From Desulfobacteraceae bacterium (GTDB lineage: Bacteria; Desulfobacterota; Desulfobacteria; Desulfobacterales; Desulfococcaceae): DNA of 51,968 nucleotides. Positions 1 to 7,900 of the stretch are shown one piece after another. Position numbers and translations under genes: made by a program. Every line of letters begins with the position of its first letter. Position 1 is the stretch's first letter. The stretch lies in contig JAABRU010000028.1 in assembly GCA_011390755.1 (NCBI GenBank), positions 1-51,968 on the forward strand. Reading direction: 5' to 3'. A model generated the notes under the pieces. That model was not told the DNA's origin. It did not search any database and was given only the letters and a program-made list of their open reading frames with translations.

Positions 1-168
1 GGGTGGGCAAAAGCGCAGCGCTGCCCACCGATTCAGGTGGGCACGGAAAAACATGTGCCCACCCTGCAAAAAATTCAACCCGTCATTTAAACCTTGACGG
101 AACACTACCCTTTATTTATCCCCCTTCTGTAAAAACAGGGGGCAGGTTTTTCAAAACCTTTCGGAAAC
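1..168. repeat. Non-coding edge region with nested hairpins
   Basis: No convincing gene. The first 65 bases hold two inverted repeats built on GGTGGGCA and its complement TGCCCACC. From about 120 to 168 the sequence GGTTTTTCAAAACCTTTCGG resembles the ends of the family G palindromes found elsewhere in the window. The stretch probably serves as the 3' end/terminator zone for the minus-strand cheR that follows. Confidence 0.4.
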
Positions 169-1002
169 TCAGACACTGTGTTTTTTTTTATATATCTTTT
201 CCGATTCCGCAACCGTATCAAAGCGGTCCGCATAACCGGAAAAGCGGAGGGTTTCCTTTGAACCCAGACACAAAAACCCTCCGGGAACCAGGTTTTCCAT
301 AAACAGCCGGATAACCCGGCGCTGGAGTTCCCGGTTAAAATATATCAGCACATTCCGGCAGACAATGAGATTCATTTCACCGAAAACCCGGTCCGTCACC
401 AGATTGTGATCTGCGAAAATAATATTTTTCCTCAGGGATTTTTCAAAGATAACCGACTCATATTTTGCTGTATAATAATCGGAGAAAGCCTTTTTCCCCC
501 CTGCCTTCTGATAATTATAGGTATATCCTTTCATAAGATCAATAGGATAAATGCCCTCTCCGGCTTTTTTCAGAATATTTTCATTGAAATCCGTAGCATA
601 AATCTGTGATCTTTTGTACAGTCCCTCTTCTTTCAGCAAAATGGCCATGGAATACACTTCCTCTCCCGAAGCACATCCCGCGTGCCAGATTTTGAGAAAA
701 GGATAGGTGCATAACATGGGAACCACTTCCTTGCGCACTGCCAGATAAAAAGAGGGATCACGGAATATTTCGGAAACATTGATGGAAAAATCCGGCAGCA
801 GTTCCCGGAAAAAAACCGGGTCATACAGAATCCGGTGCTGCATATGGGAAATACTGGGAAACCCGGAAATTTCCAGGCGGTGCCGAATCCGCCGCCGGAT
901 ATGGGCACGGGCATAATCCCGGAAATCATAACCGTATTTCAGCCAGATGGCCTCCAGCAGCAGGGTAATTTCAATATTTTCGTTTTCTTTGATATCTTCC
1001 AT
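169..1002 (-). CDS. cheR: CheR-type chemoreceptor glutamate methyltransferase
   Basis: Expected to methylate glutamates of chemoreceptors with S-adenosylmethionine. The N-terminal part (about residues 1-75) is the helical CheR_N region, rich in Arg (RRRIRHRLE). The SAM-binding domain follows with HAGCASGEE, then ATDFN and VCRNVLIYFN, all typical of CheR. The chosen ATG gives 277 residues, the usual family length. The frame stays open upstream to 1200, but those extra 66 residues are low-complexity and repeat-like and are absent from the family. No strong ribosome site precedes the chosen start. It lies alone on the minus strand at the edge of the chemotaxis island; a second cheR is at 12922-13737. 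Confidence 0.88.
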   Translation of the reverse strand: MEDIKENENIEITLLLEAIWLKYGYDFRDYARAHIRRRIRHRLEISGFPSISHMQHRILYDPVFFRELLPDFSINVSEIFRDPSFYLAVRKEVVPMLCTYPFLKIWHAGCASGEEVYSMAILLKEEGLYKRSQIYATDFNENILKKAGEGIYPIDLMKGYTYNYQKAGGKKAFSDYYTAKYESVIFEKSLRKNIIFADHNLVTDRVFGEMNLIVCRNVLIYFNRELQRRVIRLFMENLVPGGFLCLGSKETLRFSGYADRFDTVAESEKIYKKKHSV

Positions 1003-1220
1003 TGATTTTTTGAATATCCGCCTGTAAACTTCCGGAAAAGGGATTGGAGCCGGGAAACAGGGGGCAGGGAAATTCCCTGTCCCCCGAACCCAATGCTGCT
1101 GACGCAGGAAATCCCCCTTTGCAAAGGGCAGGGGCATTGCCGTCAGATTTACCGCGCCCGTGCCCGGAATCATTATCCGGCAGACTTCCGGATAATTCAT
1201 TTTGGGAACAAAGTAAACAT

Positions 1221-1477
1221 GATGACACCGTAAACCGTCAGATTTTTGAAAACAGCTGTGAATAAAATCAGTATATGAATGTCAGTAGATCGAAAAGTTT
1301 CCCCCGGATACGGTTTTACGACTGTCCCGGAGTGCAAAAATTGTATTTTTGCACCGCCGCATCTTCCGGTTATTCCGGTTATTCCGGTTACCCCATGCAA
1401 AAATACAATTTTTGCACTCCTCCGGAAACTTTTCGATCTGCTGAATGTGTATCAAAGTCTGATTTTACGGGATTATC
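1221..1477. repeat. Family D palindromic element interrupted by a family B element
   Basis: The ends match family D (GATGA...GTAAA at the left, ttacgGGATTATC at the right). It is flanked by AAACAT (1215-1220) and ACACAT (1478-1483), a 5/6 match to the 6-bp duplications seen at the other D copies. The interior TGAATAAAATCAG and TGTATCAAA blocks also occur in the D copies at 34420 and 46112. A family B element occupies 1283-1443. Without B and its duplication the D element would be about 91 bp. Confidence 0.7.
1283..1443. mobile_element. Family B MITE-like element nested in a D element
   Basis: This is a 161-bp non-coding element with terminal inverted repeats CAGTAGATCGAAAAGTTTCC (left) and the near complement ending TTTTCGATCTGCTG (right). 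The internal arms are GGAGTGCAAAAATTGTATTT and its complement. It is flanked by a perfect 5-bp direct repeat AATGT at 1278-1282 and 1444-1448, as expected for a target-site duplication. It carries no transposase. Related copies are at 44031-44173 and, degenerate, at 49394-49525. Confidence 0.75.
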
Positions 1478-1518
1478 ACACATATTACTATGAAAAACAA
1501 AAATAAGGAAATGCTTTT

Positions 1519-3072
1519 ATGCCTGTCAAAGAACAAAGTCCGGAAAGTGAACATGAACTCAGACTGCGGAATCTGAAAATTTCGGATTACGCGGATATCT
1601 GTGAAATTATGGAACGGGTCTATGCCGGTATGGGCGGGGCCTGGCAGGTGCATGAATTTGAAAACCTGATCTCGCTTTTCCCTGAAGGTCAGATCTGCAT
1701 AGATGACAAGGGCAAGGTAATTGCGGCCGCGCTCAGCCTGCGAATCAATGCGGATGATTTTGAAGGAAAACACAGTTATGAAGATGTCATTGCAGACGGC
1801 GATATGGTCGGTAATGAGCCGGAAGGGGACGCGCTTTACGGTATTGATGTTTTTGTGCATCCGGATTACCGCGGTCTGCGCCTGGGACGCCGTCTGTATG
1901 ATGCGCGCAAGGAACTGTGCGAGCAGCTGAACCTGAAAAGCATTCTTTTCGGGGGCCGCATTCCCGGTTACCGGGAATACCGGAATGAACTCACTCCCCT
2001 GGAATATGTAAACAAAGTGCGGAGCAATGAAATATATGACCCGGTGCTGACCTTTCAGCTTTCCAATGATTTTCATATCAAGAAAGTGATGAAAAACTAT
2101 ATTCCCGAAGACAGAAAATCCATGTCCTACGGCATTCTCATGGAATGGAACAATATCTATTATGAAAAACGCCAGAAACTCTTCGGGGGCCGCAAATCCT
2201 ATCCCCGACTGGGGGTGGTGCAGTGGCAGATGCGCCCTTTTCAGTCTTTTGAGGAATTTATTCAGCAGGCCGAGTTTTTTGTGGATGCCGTAGCGGGCTA
2301 TCAGGGGGATATGATTCTGTTTCCGGAAATGCTCAACGCCCCCCTGCTGCGCAATTTCAACCAGGAAAATCCCGCGGAGGCCATGCGTTCCCTGGCCGAA
2401 TATACCGCCCCCCTCCGGGAAGAATTTCTGCGCATGGCCCTGGCCTATAATATCAATATTGTGGCCGGCAGTGTGCCCGAATACCGGGATAAAAAACTCT
2501 TTAATGTCTCCTTCCTCTGCCGAAGGGACGGGACCTGGGACCGACAGTACAAACTGCATATCACACCCGATGAGGCACAGTACTGGGGGCTGCGGGGCGG
2601 GGACTCCCTGAAGATTTTTGATACGGATATGGGAAAAGTCGGTATCCTTATCTGTTTTGATGTGGAATTTCCCGAACTCTCCCGCTATCTGGCCGCCAAA
2701 GGAATGAATGTGCTGCTGATTCCCTACTGGACCGATACGCAGAATGCCTATCTCCGGGTGCGCCGGTGCGCACAGGCCAGAGCCGTGGAAAATGAATGCT
2801 ATGTGGCCATTTCCGGCAGTGTGGGCAATCTGCCCAAGGTGGAAAATATGGATATTCAGTATTCCCAGTCCGCGGTTTTTACACCTTCGGATTTTGCTTT
2901 CCCCCACGGTGCCATTGCAGCCGAATCCACCCCCAATACCGAAATGCCCCTCATCGCGGACCTGGATTTCGACCTGCTGCGGGAACTCCGCAGGCAGGGC
3001 AGTGTGCGGAATCTGCAAAGCCGCAGAAGGGATCTGTATCAGATCCGCTGGCAGAACGGGGAGAGCTTCTGA
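1519..3072 (+). CDS. GNAT acetyltransferase-nitrilase superfamily fusion protein
   Basis: A 517-residue two-domain protein. Residues about 15-185 look like a GNAT N-acetyltransferase, with the acetyl-CoA loop in HPDYRGLRLGRRLYDAR. Residues about 230-500 are a carbon-nitrogen hydrolase with the full catalytic set: Glu in LFPEML, Lys in YKLHITPDE and Cys in GILICFDVEFPE. This fused architecture is a known bacterial family of uncertain substrate; an amide hydrolysis linked to N-acetylation is expected. The ATG at 1519 follows AAGGAAATGC. It is bordered by repeats on both sides and is not obviously linked to the chemotaxis genes around it. Confidence 0.88.
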   Translation: MPVKEQSPESEHELRLRNLKISDYADICEIMERVYAGMGGAWQVHEFENLISLFPEGQICIDDKGKVIAAALSLRINADDFEGKHSYEDVIADGDMVGNEPEGDALYGIDVFVHPDYRGLRLGRRLYDARKELCEQLNLKSILFGGRIPGYREYRNELTPLEYVNKVRSNEIYDPVLTFQLSNDFHIKKVMKNYIPEDRKSMSYGILMEWNNIYYEKRQKLFGGRKSYPRLGVVQWQMRPFQSFEEFIQQAEFFVDAVAGYQGDMILFPEMLNAPLLRNFNQENPAEAMRSLAEYTAPLREEFLRMALAYNINIVAGSVPEYRDKKLFNVSFLCRRDGTWDRQYKLHITPDEAQYWGLRGGDSLKIFDTDMGKVGILICFDVEFPELSRYLAAKGMNVLLIPYWTDTQNAYLRVRRCAQARAVENECYVAISGSVGNLPKVENMDIQYSQSAVFTPSDFAFPHGAIAAESTPNTEMPLIADLDFDLLRELRRQGSVRNLQSRRRDLYQIRWQNGESF

Positions 3073-3459
3073 AAATTTTGACGGAATCCTGCGACAGGCA
3101 GCGCCGGAATACACAGGGTTTCTGCATCCCAGACTCTCTTTCTGTATGCTGAAAATTCCGGTGTTTAAGAAAATATTTCTGGGGTTTTCTGCAGCCCGGG
3201 GTGAAAAACGAGCCCCCCGGCAGATTCAGTATGCCGGGGTTCACTGCGTTCCCCCGACCTGTGCCAAAACTGAAATTTCCGGCAAGGGGTCAGATGGGCT
3301 GATGAATCAGATTTGTGACTGCAGGGGCCCCCGGCCGATTGCATACACCCGTCATGAGCGGCTCCGGGGCGTACTGCATACACCCCGTGAGCAGCTTCGG
3401 GCCTATGCCGTACGCCCTTGCAGAAGTAAACGGCCCCTCATTCAAAACCTGACAGCTCC
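3073..3459. other. Intergenic region with no supported gene
   Basis: Nearly 390 bases without a convincing coding sequence. Parts recur elsewhere: GAAAAACG...CCCCGGCA and TTCACT near 3200-3250 match 7030-7075, and the block from about 3335 to 3456 (GCATACACCC, TTCAAAACCTGACAG) matches 7260-7365. It appears to be an older repetitive element with internal inversions. Open frames that cross it are shadows. Confidence 0.45.
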
Positions 3460-3463
3460 CTAA

Positions 3464-3600
3464 CCTGAATTATTCACAAATCAGTTTTTTACAGTAAATA
3501 CAGGAAGACACCAAAAACGGAGTTTTGCAGCCGTGTTTTCGTATAAGCAAAATAATCAGCAGTTTATCTGCCAGAGACTAAAACGTGTGAATAATGCAGG
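3464..3600. repeat. Family C palindromic element (copy 1)
   Basis: Terminal inverted repeats CCTGAATTATTCACA (left) and TGTGAATAATGCAGG (right), about 137 bp, flanked by CTAA on the left and CTAG on the right. Other copies are at 35769-35904 and 45364-45491. The right flank TAG, read on the minus strand, is the stop codon of the adjacent cheX. Confidence 0.75.
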
Positions 3601-4116
3601 CTAGGACTCAAGGCAGATTTCGATTGTAAATTTATCTTTGATTTCCGAAGAGAATTCCCCTTCCCCCACCACAAAATCCACTGCCACAATGGGATAACTG
3701 CTGATATGCTTGATGGTGTGATTTTTTCCGGAAATCACCGTCGGAATCGCGGCATCCAGAGACACATCAACAAGCTCCAGTTCCTGCCGGGCCTGCCCGG
3801 AAATCATATTTGTAATTTCTCCCACCGCATCCCGGATTTCATCATCCACAACCTTCATTTCCTCACCGAACATATTGGAAACAACGGCAAGAATAATATT
3901 TTCCGGAAAACTGACAGAAAGAGAACCGTTGTGATCCCCGGTCATTCCGATGACACCGGAAACATCACCGTTTGCGGTTTCTTTATTTTTCATGTAGGGT
4001 TCCGAAGCCAGGGCTTCTGTAAATGCCATTGTCTTGAGAACATTGAGTGTCGCATTGATAAAAGGCCGGATAAGTCTGCCGTCAATTTTATCTTCCACTT
4101 TATCTTCCACATCCAT
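3601..4116 (-). CDS. cheX: CheX-type chemotaxis phosphatase
   Basis: About 171 residues. The CheC/CheX/FliY phosphatase signature E-x2-N is visible in EITNMISGQARQELE, preceded by the conserved stretch GVIGMTGDHNGSLSVSFPE. Such proteins remove phosphate from CheY-P. The ATG at 4116 is preceded on the minus strand by AAGGAGGTGACA, an excellent ribosome site, so the longer frame starting at 4137 is rejected. It heads away from two cheY genes on the same strand, which are plausible substrates. A second phosphatase of this superfamily lies at 17498-17998. The stop codon lies in the flank of a family C repeat. Confidence 0.85.
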   Translation of the reverse strand: MDVEDKVEDKIDGRLIRPFINATLNVLKTMAFTEALASEPYMKNKETANGDVSGVIGMTGDHNGSLSVSFPENIILAVVSNMFGEEMKVVDDEIRDAVGEITNMISGQARQELELVDVSLDAAIPTVISGKNHTIKHISSYPIVAVDFVVGEGEFSSEIKDKFTIEICLES

Positions 4117-4365
4117 TGTCACCTCCTTTTTCTGCAATCATTTCGGCATTCTCGTAATTTTGAACAATGCGGATAAAATATGCTTCTGACGTACTGCCCA
4201 TATTTCGCCTGTCTTTGTAACAATTTGAAAATTAAACTGATTTTTCGATTGCTTTTTTAAATGGCAGAAAAATCGGATATAATACATTCAGACAGCCGGA
4301 ACGCAAGGGGCGAAATATGACATACTGCGCCCATGCTGCTTTTTTTTTTGGAAAAACAGATGATG

Positions 4366-4752
4366 CTATTCTTCTTCCTGGAGAATGATGGATAATTTTT
4401 TCCCCAGATCTTTTGCGGTGAAAGGCTTGACAATAAATCCGGTAACACCGGCCTTGGTTGCCTCAATGACATTTTCTTTTTTCCCCTCCGCCGTTACCAT
4501 GACAAAGGGCAGGCGGGCCAGATTTTTATCGGCTCTGACTTTTTTGAGCAAAGCAATTCCTGTCATATTGGGCATATTCCAGTCACATATAATCAAATCC
4601 ACTTTTTTCTGATGCAGGATTTCCCACGCGGCCACTCCGTCATCAGCCTCAATGATATTGTTCAGGTTAAAACGCTTTGTCAGCATTCTTCTGATAATCC
4701 CCCGCATAATGGGGAAATCATCCACAATCAGTATACAGCTATCCTTTGCCAT
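4366..4752 (-). CDS. cheY: CheY-like single-domain response regulator
   Basis: A 128-residue receiver domain without an output domain. The acidic pocket is in LIVDDF (Asp11, Asp12), the phosphoacceptor is Asp57 in CDWNMP, and the switch residues are Thr87 (VTAEGKK) and Lys109 (VKPF). GAGGAGCAGGTA precedes the ATG. The motif CDW(N/H)MP and the GVT-x6-KPF region are shared with the CheY proteins at 4909 and 9724, so these three are close paralogues. It lies 162 bp downstream of the next cheY and may be co-transcribed with it. Confidence 0.88.
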   Translation of the reverse strand: MAKDSCILIVDDFPIMRGIIRRMLTKRFNLNNIIEADDGVAAWEILHQKKVDLIICDWNMPNMTGIALLKKVRADKNLARLPFVMVTAEGKKENVIEATKAGVTGFIVKPFTAKDLGKKLSIILQEEE

Positions 4753-4908
4753 TACCTGCTCCTCGGAAATTTTTTGGGGGAAATAACATGATCTGTTATT
4801 TTCCTTTCGGTCTGCTTTTTATTATATATGATTATTTACAGATTTCCAGAAAAAAATTTTTGCTGTGTGCAGCATATCCCCATCGTGATCCGTCTGCCGG
4901 AAAATCCT

Positions 4909-5307
4909 TTACCCGCTTTCGGACATTTCCGAATCCGGAAATATGGATTTCAGTATATTCTCCAGTTCTTCCGCCCTGAAAGGTTTGGTGATATAATCGG
5001 TAACTCCTTTTTCAGCGGCTTCCAGAACAAATTTTTTTTTCCCTTCGGCAGTTACCATAATAAAAGGAAGTGCGGCATATTTTTCATGGAGGCGGATTTT
5101 TTCAAGCAGGTCAACCCCTTTCATACTCGGCATGTGCCAGTCGCAGATCACCAGATCGATCCTTTGTTTATTTATAATTTCCCAGGCTTTTTTTCCGTTA
5201 TCCGCCTCAACAACATTGTTAAAATCCATGCATCTCAGAATTTTTTTAATCACCCTGCGCATGGTGGAAAAATCATCAACAATCAGAATACATATATTTT
5301 CAGGCAT
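4909..5307 (-). CDS. cheY: CheY-like single-domain response regulator
   Basis: A 132-residue stand-alone receiver with Asp11/Asp12 (LIVDDF), phosphoacceptor Asp56 in CDWHMP, Thr in VTAEGKKK and Lys in TKPFRAEE. The start at 5307 is chosen because GGGAG sits seven bases upstream; the longer frame from 5346 adds 13 residues outside the fold. It is the first gene of a minus-strand cheY-cheY-cheX group that diverges from cheW on the plus strand. Confidence 0.88.
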   Translation of the reverse strand: MPENICILIVDDFSTMRRVIKKILRCMDFNNVVEADNGKKAWEIINKQRIDLVICDWHMPSMKGVDLLEKIRLHEKYAALPFIMVTAEGKKKFVLEAAEKGVTDYITKPFRAEELENILKSIFPDSEMSESG

Positions 5308-5965
5308 TTCTACTCCCTTCACATGCCTTTGTTTATCAAGCGGCACATGACTGATTTGCGTAATACAAAACTCCCTATTGAATTATCAGAATGAAATATA
5401 TTATTATACAAACTTCCGAAAAAAATGGCGGTCTTCTGTCTGACCTCTCCGGCAGAAATCCGCACCCTTTTTGCTGCCCGGCAGATTTTCGGAAAATTAT
5501 TCAATAAATAACAGGCGATTGCAGCTTTTCAGATAATGATTCCGGAGGATGCGGCAGTCGGGAAAAAATGCAGCGATGTCACCTGCGCGGAATTTTTTTG
5601 ACGGCCCGGTTCCGTCCGGGCTTTTGACCGCAGGTCCGGTTCCTGTCAAAATGATATCTGAAATTTTACAGAATATAAAACATTCATAATTCTATCAAGA
5701 AAAATTCTGCCCATGTGAAAAATCTGTTTAAGATATATGTAAAAAAACCGTTTTTTACAATAGGATAGTTTTTTTTGCAGAAAAAAAATTGTGTAAAAAT
5801 GATAAATATACTTGAAAGTCTGGGTGAAAAGGTCATAATAGTAAACGGATATAAGAATTGCAAATCAATTTGATTCAAATGCTTATATTACAGGCTTACT
5901 TGAAATGATAAGAAAAACCATCTTTTCTTTGCCGAATAATTTTTTTCAAACCGAAGGAGGATACA
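5308..5965. promoter_or_regulatory. Divergent AT-rich control region between cheY and cheW
   Basis: About 650 bases without a supported gene. It separates the minus-strand cheY/cheX group from the plus-strand chemotaxis operon and so should hold promoters for both. The part from about 5660 to 5950 is very AT-rich. There is a GACGGCCCGGTTCC...GGTTCCTG inverted stretch around 5600-5645. No clear -10/-35 or -24/-12 pair could be assigned by eye. Confidence 0.45.
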
Positions 5966-6478
5966 TTGGCGAAGTCACACAAAGCAATGAATCAGGCTGT
6001 CAGAGCGATTGAGGAGAAAGAAGGAAAATATCTGACTTTTACGCTTGCTGATGAAGAATACGGTATCGGAATACTCAAAATCAAAGAAATTATCGGGATG
6101 ATGCCGATAACCCTGGTTCCCCAGACCCCCGTTTTTGTCAAAGGGGTTATCAACCTTCGGGGCAAAGTGATTCCCGTAATTGACCTCCGGCTCAGATTCG
6201 GAATGGAGAGTATTGATTATACAGACAGAACATGTATTATCGTTGTTGAAATCGGAGGGGATACCGGGAGTATCATGATCGGAATCGTTGTTGACACGGT
6301 TTCCGAGGTATTGAACATTAAAAAACAGGATATAGAAGATACACCCAAATTCGGTACCAAACTGGACACAAACTATATTCTCGGAATGGCAAAAACAGAA
6401 AGCGGTGTCAAAATACTGCTTGATATTGATCGCATACTCCGCACCGAAGAAATAACCGCATTGGAAAAAAGCACATAA
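5966..6478 (+). CDS. cheW: CheW chemotaxis coupling protein
   Basis: A 170-residue scaffold protein linking receptors to CheA. CheW hallmarks are present: the core start KYLTFTLADEEYGIGILKIK, the GVINLRGKVIPVIDLR motif, and the second lobe IMIGIVVDTVSEVL followed by YILGMAK. The start is a TTG codon at 5966, supported by GAAGGAGG (5953-5960) five bases upstream. It is the first plus-strand gene of the island and is followed by over 1 kb without a gene before the STAS-like gene, so it may be its own transcription unit. Confidence 0.92.
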   Translation: MAKSHKAMNQAVRAIEEKEGKYLTFTLADEEYGIGILKIKEIIGMMPITLVPQTPVFVKGVINLRGKVIPVIDLRLRFGMESIDYTDRTCIIVVEIGGDTGSIMIGIVVDTVSEVLNIKKQDIEDTPKFGTKLDTNYILGMAKTESGVKILLDIDRILRTEEITALEKST

Positions 6479-6592
6479 TATATTACTATTGTTAAATATT
6501 TCTGCATACAGAAAGCTCTCTTGACAAAATTGGCGGATATGCTGTAGTGTTCTGTCAGCATGAAAATGGCGGGGGACCCTATTTCTGCCGGA

Positions 6593-6642
6593 GCCTATTG
6601 CACAGGCCCCGAAACCGCTTATGCCGGGCCTGCGCAATAGGC
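6593..6642. repeat. Long stem-loop after cheW
   Basis: GCCTATTGCACAGGCCC (6593-6609) pairs with GGGCCTGCGCAATAGGC (6626-6642) with one mismatch, leaving a 16-base loop. It sits 115 bp after the cheW stop codon and has no T-run. It could be an RNA-stabilising or terminator structure, or part of an unnamed repeat. Confidence 0.55.
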
Positions 6643-6861
6643 CCCTGCACATGGCATATCTGCCGGATATCCGGCAGTTATACAGACTTTAACCTAAATT
6701 GAGCGGTTCTCAGACCTGAAAATGATTTCCGGCCGGAAATATCAGGGGCCCGGCGGTTTCCGGCTCTTCACCCGCCGGGTGAAAAGCGTAAAACAGGCAA
6801 AATTCCGCTTGCTTACCGGACATTCAGCCGGTTTATCTGAAAAAAACCGCTCGATTCAGGT

Positions 6862-7003
6862 TTAAGGCGATTTTCAAATATGAATGTACCGCTTCCGCAG
6901 GAGTCACAGACGGAAAGTCTGTAACCGGACTGCCGTCTGTCAGACACTGCCGGACTTTCAGTCCGGCACTCCTCCGGTACATTTTTTTCAGGAAATCACC
7001 TAA
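6862..7003. repeat. Family A palindromic element (copy 1)
   Basis: About 142 bp running from TAAGGCGATTTTC to GGAAATCACCTAA, so the ends are imperfect inverted repeats. Inside are nested palindromes such as CGGAAAGTCTG and CCGGACTTTCAGTCCGG. At least seven more copies occur in the window. No coding capacity. Confidence 0.8.
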
Positions 7004-7552
7004 GAAGATAAATCCGGGGATTTCCGACCTGGCTGAAAAACGGATCCCCGGCAAAATAAATACGTCGGGATTCACTCTGTTCAGCCAGGCAGCCCCGAAT
7101 AATTATCTTAAAAACTATAGTTCCGTTTACCGTATGCTGAAATCTGCCGGTGATACGGAATCATTTCAGTCTGTCTCCGAAATTCGGAACTTTTCAGAAA
7201 GCGCAGTTTATGCCGGTGGGCAGTATATAAACTGACAGAAAGCAGCACTGCACTGTCAACATTAAAATAACGGGTATGCAACACCCTGAAATTTCTCAGG
7301 TGCGTATTGCATACGCCCTTACAGAATAAGGTAACCCGTCATTCAAAACCTGACAGGGCAGCAGGCTGTGACATTTGAAAATATGCGTTTGCACCGGATG
7401 GCACAGCATCCTGCCCTGAAATATTTCACCGGGGAAAACAGAAGCCGGCCCTGCCGCACCGGGGGCACGGAACCCCCGGTTGAATGCATAATCATTTGAA
7501 AAATATCGGTATTTTCATAAAAATCCGGCATGGCGGTTTCAGAAAGCTGTTT

Positions 7553-7900
7553 ATGATACAATCATCGGCTGTTTACAGAATATATCATCAGAATCCCTGG
7601 CTGATGATTGAATTTCAAAGCGGGGCAAAAGGGGAAAAACTCAGGGAATTCGCTTCTTTGCTGTCGGAACTTGCGGGCGGTCAGGAGAAACATATCCGTT
7701 TCGATGTGAGCAGACTCACGGATATAAATGTTTCTTTCCTGAATATACTGGTACTTTTCCCCGGGAAAATACGCAGGAACAATCCGGATGTACGCCTGGA
7801 AATTATTTATGCCGACGAAAATATATTCAATTTATTCCGAATGACAGGCCTGGATTGTGCATACAAACTTCTTAAAGGGCCTCTGCATGGAAAAGGATGA
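7553..7900 (+). CDS. STAS-like (anti-sigma antagonist fold) protein
   Basis: About 115 residues. The pattern of a short beta strand (WLMIEFQSG), the RFDVSRLTDINVSFLNILVLF stretch and a final helix suggests a STAS or SpoIIAA-like fold, but the phosphorylatable Ser is not obvious, so the assignment is tentative. The upstream ATG at 7484 would add 23 residues; 7553 is preferred because the fold begins there, though neither has a strong ribosome site. Its end overlaps the start of the CheA-like gene by 14 bases, so the two are probably translationally coupled and work together. Confidence 0.55.
   Translation: MIQSSAVYRIYHQNPWLMIEFQSGAKGEKLREFASLLSELAGGQEKHIRFDVSRLTDINVSFLNILVLFPGKIRRNNPDVRLEIIYADENIFNLFRMTGLDCAYKLLKGPLHGKG

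Larger units (their letters stand above)
6479..7552. other. 1.07-kb gene-poor region with strong inverted repeats
   Basis: No supported coding sequence. It holds a strong 17-bp stem (6593-6609 pairing with 6626-6642), a family A element (6862-7003) and a block from about 7030 to 7370 that matches 3200-3456. TTGACA at 6521 could be a -35 element, but no good -10 follows at the right spacing. Confidence 0.5.

Noticed and set aside
1003..1200. N-terminal extension of the first CheR
   Set aside because: Residues before 1002 are low-complexity and unlike CheR; the family length is met from 1002.
1465..3114. Long minus-strand open frame opposite the GNAT-nitrilase gene
   Set aside because: It has a His/Phe-rich composition typical of an antisense shadow and no domain. 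The plus-strand frame has complete catalytic motifs.
6521..6550. Sigma-70 promoter starting with TTGACA after cheW
   Set aside because: No good -10 hexamer at 16-18 bp spacing, and no gene starts within 900 bp downstream.
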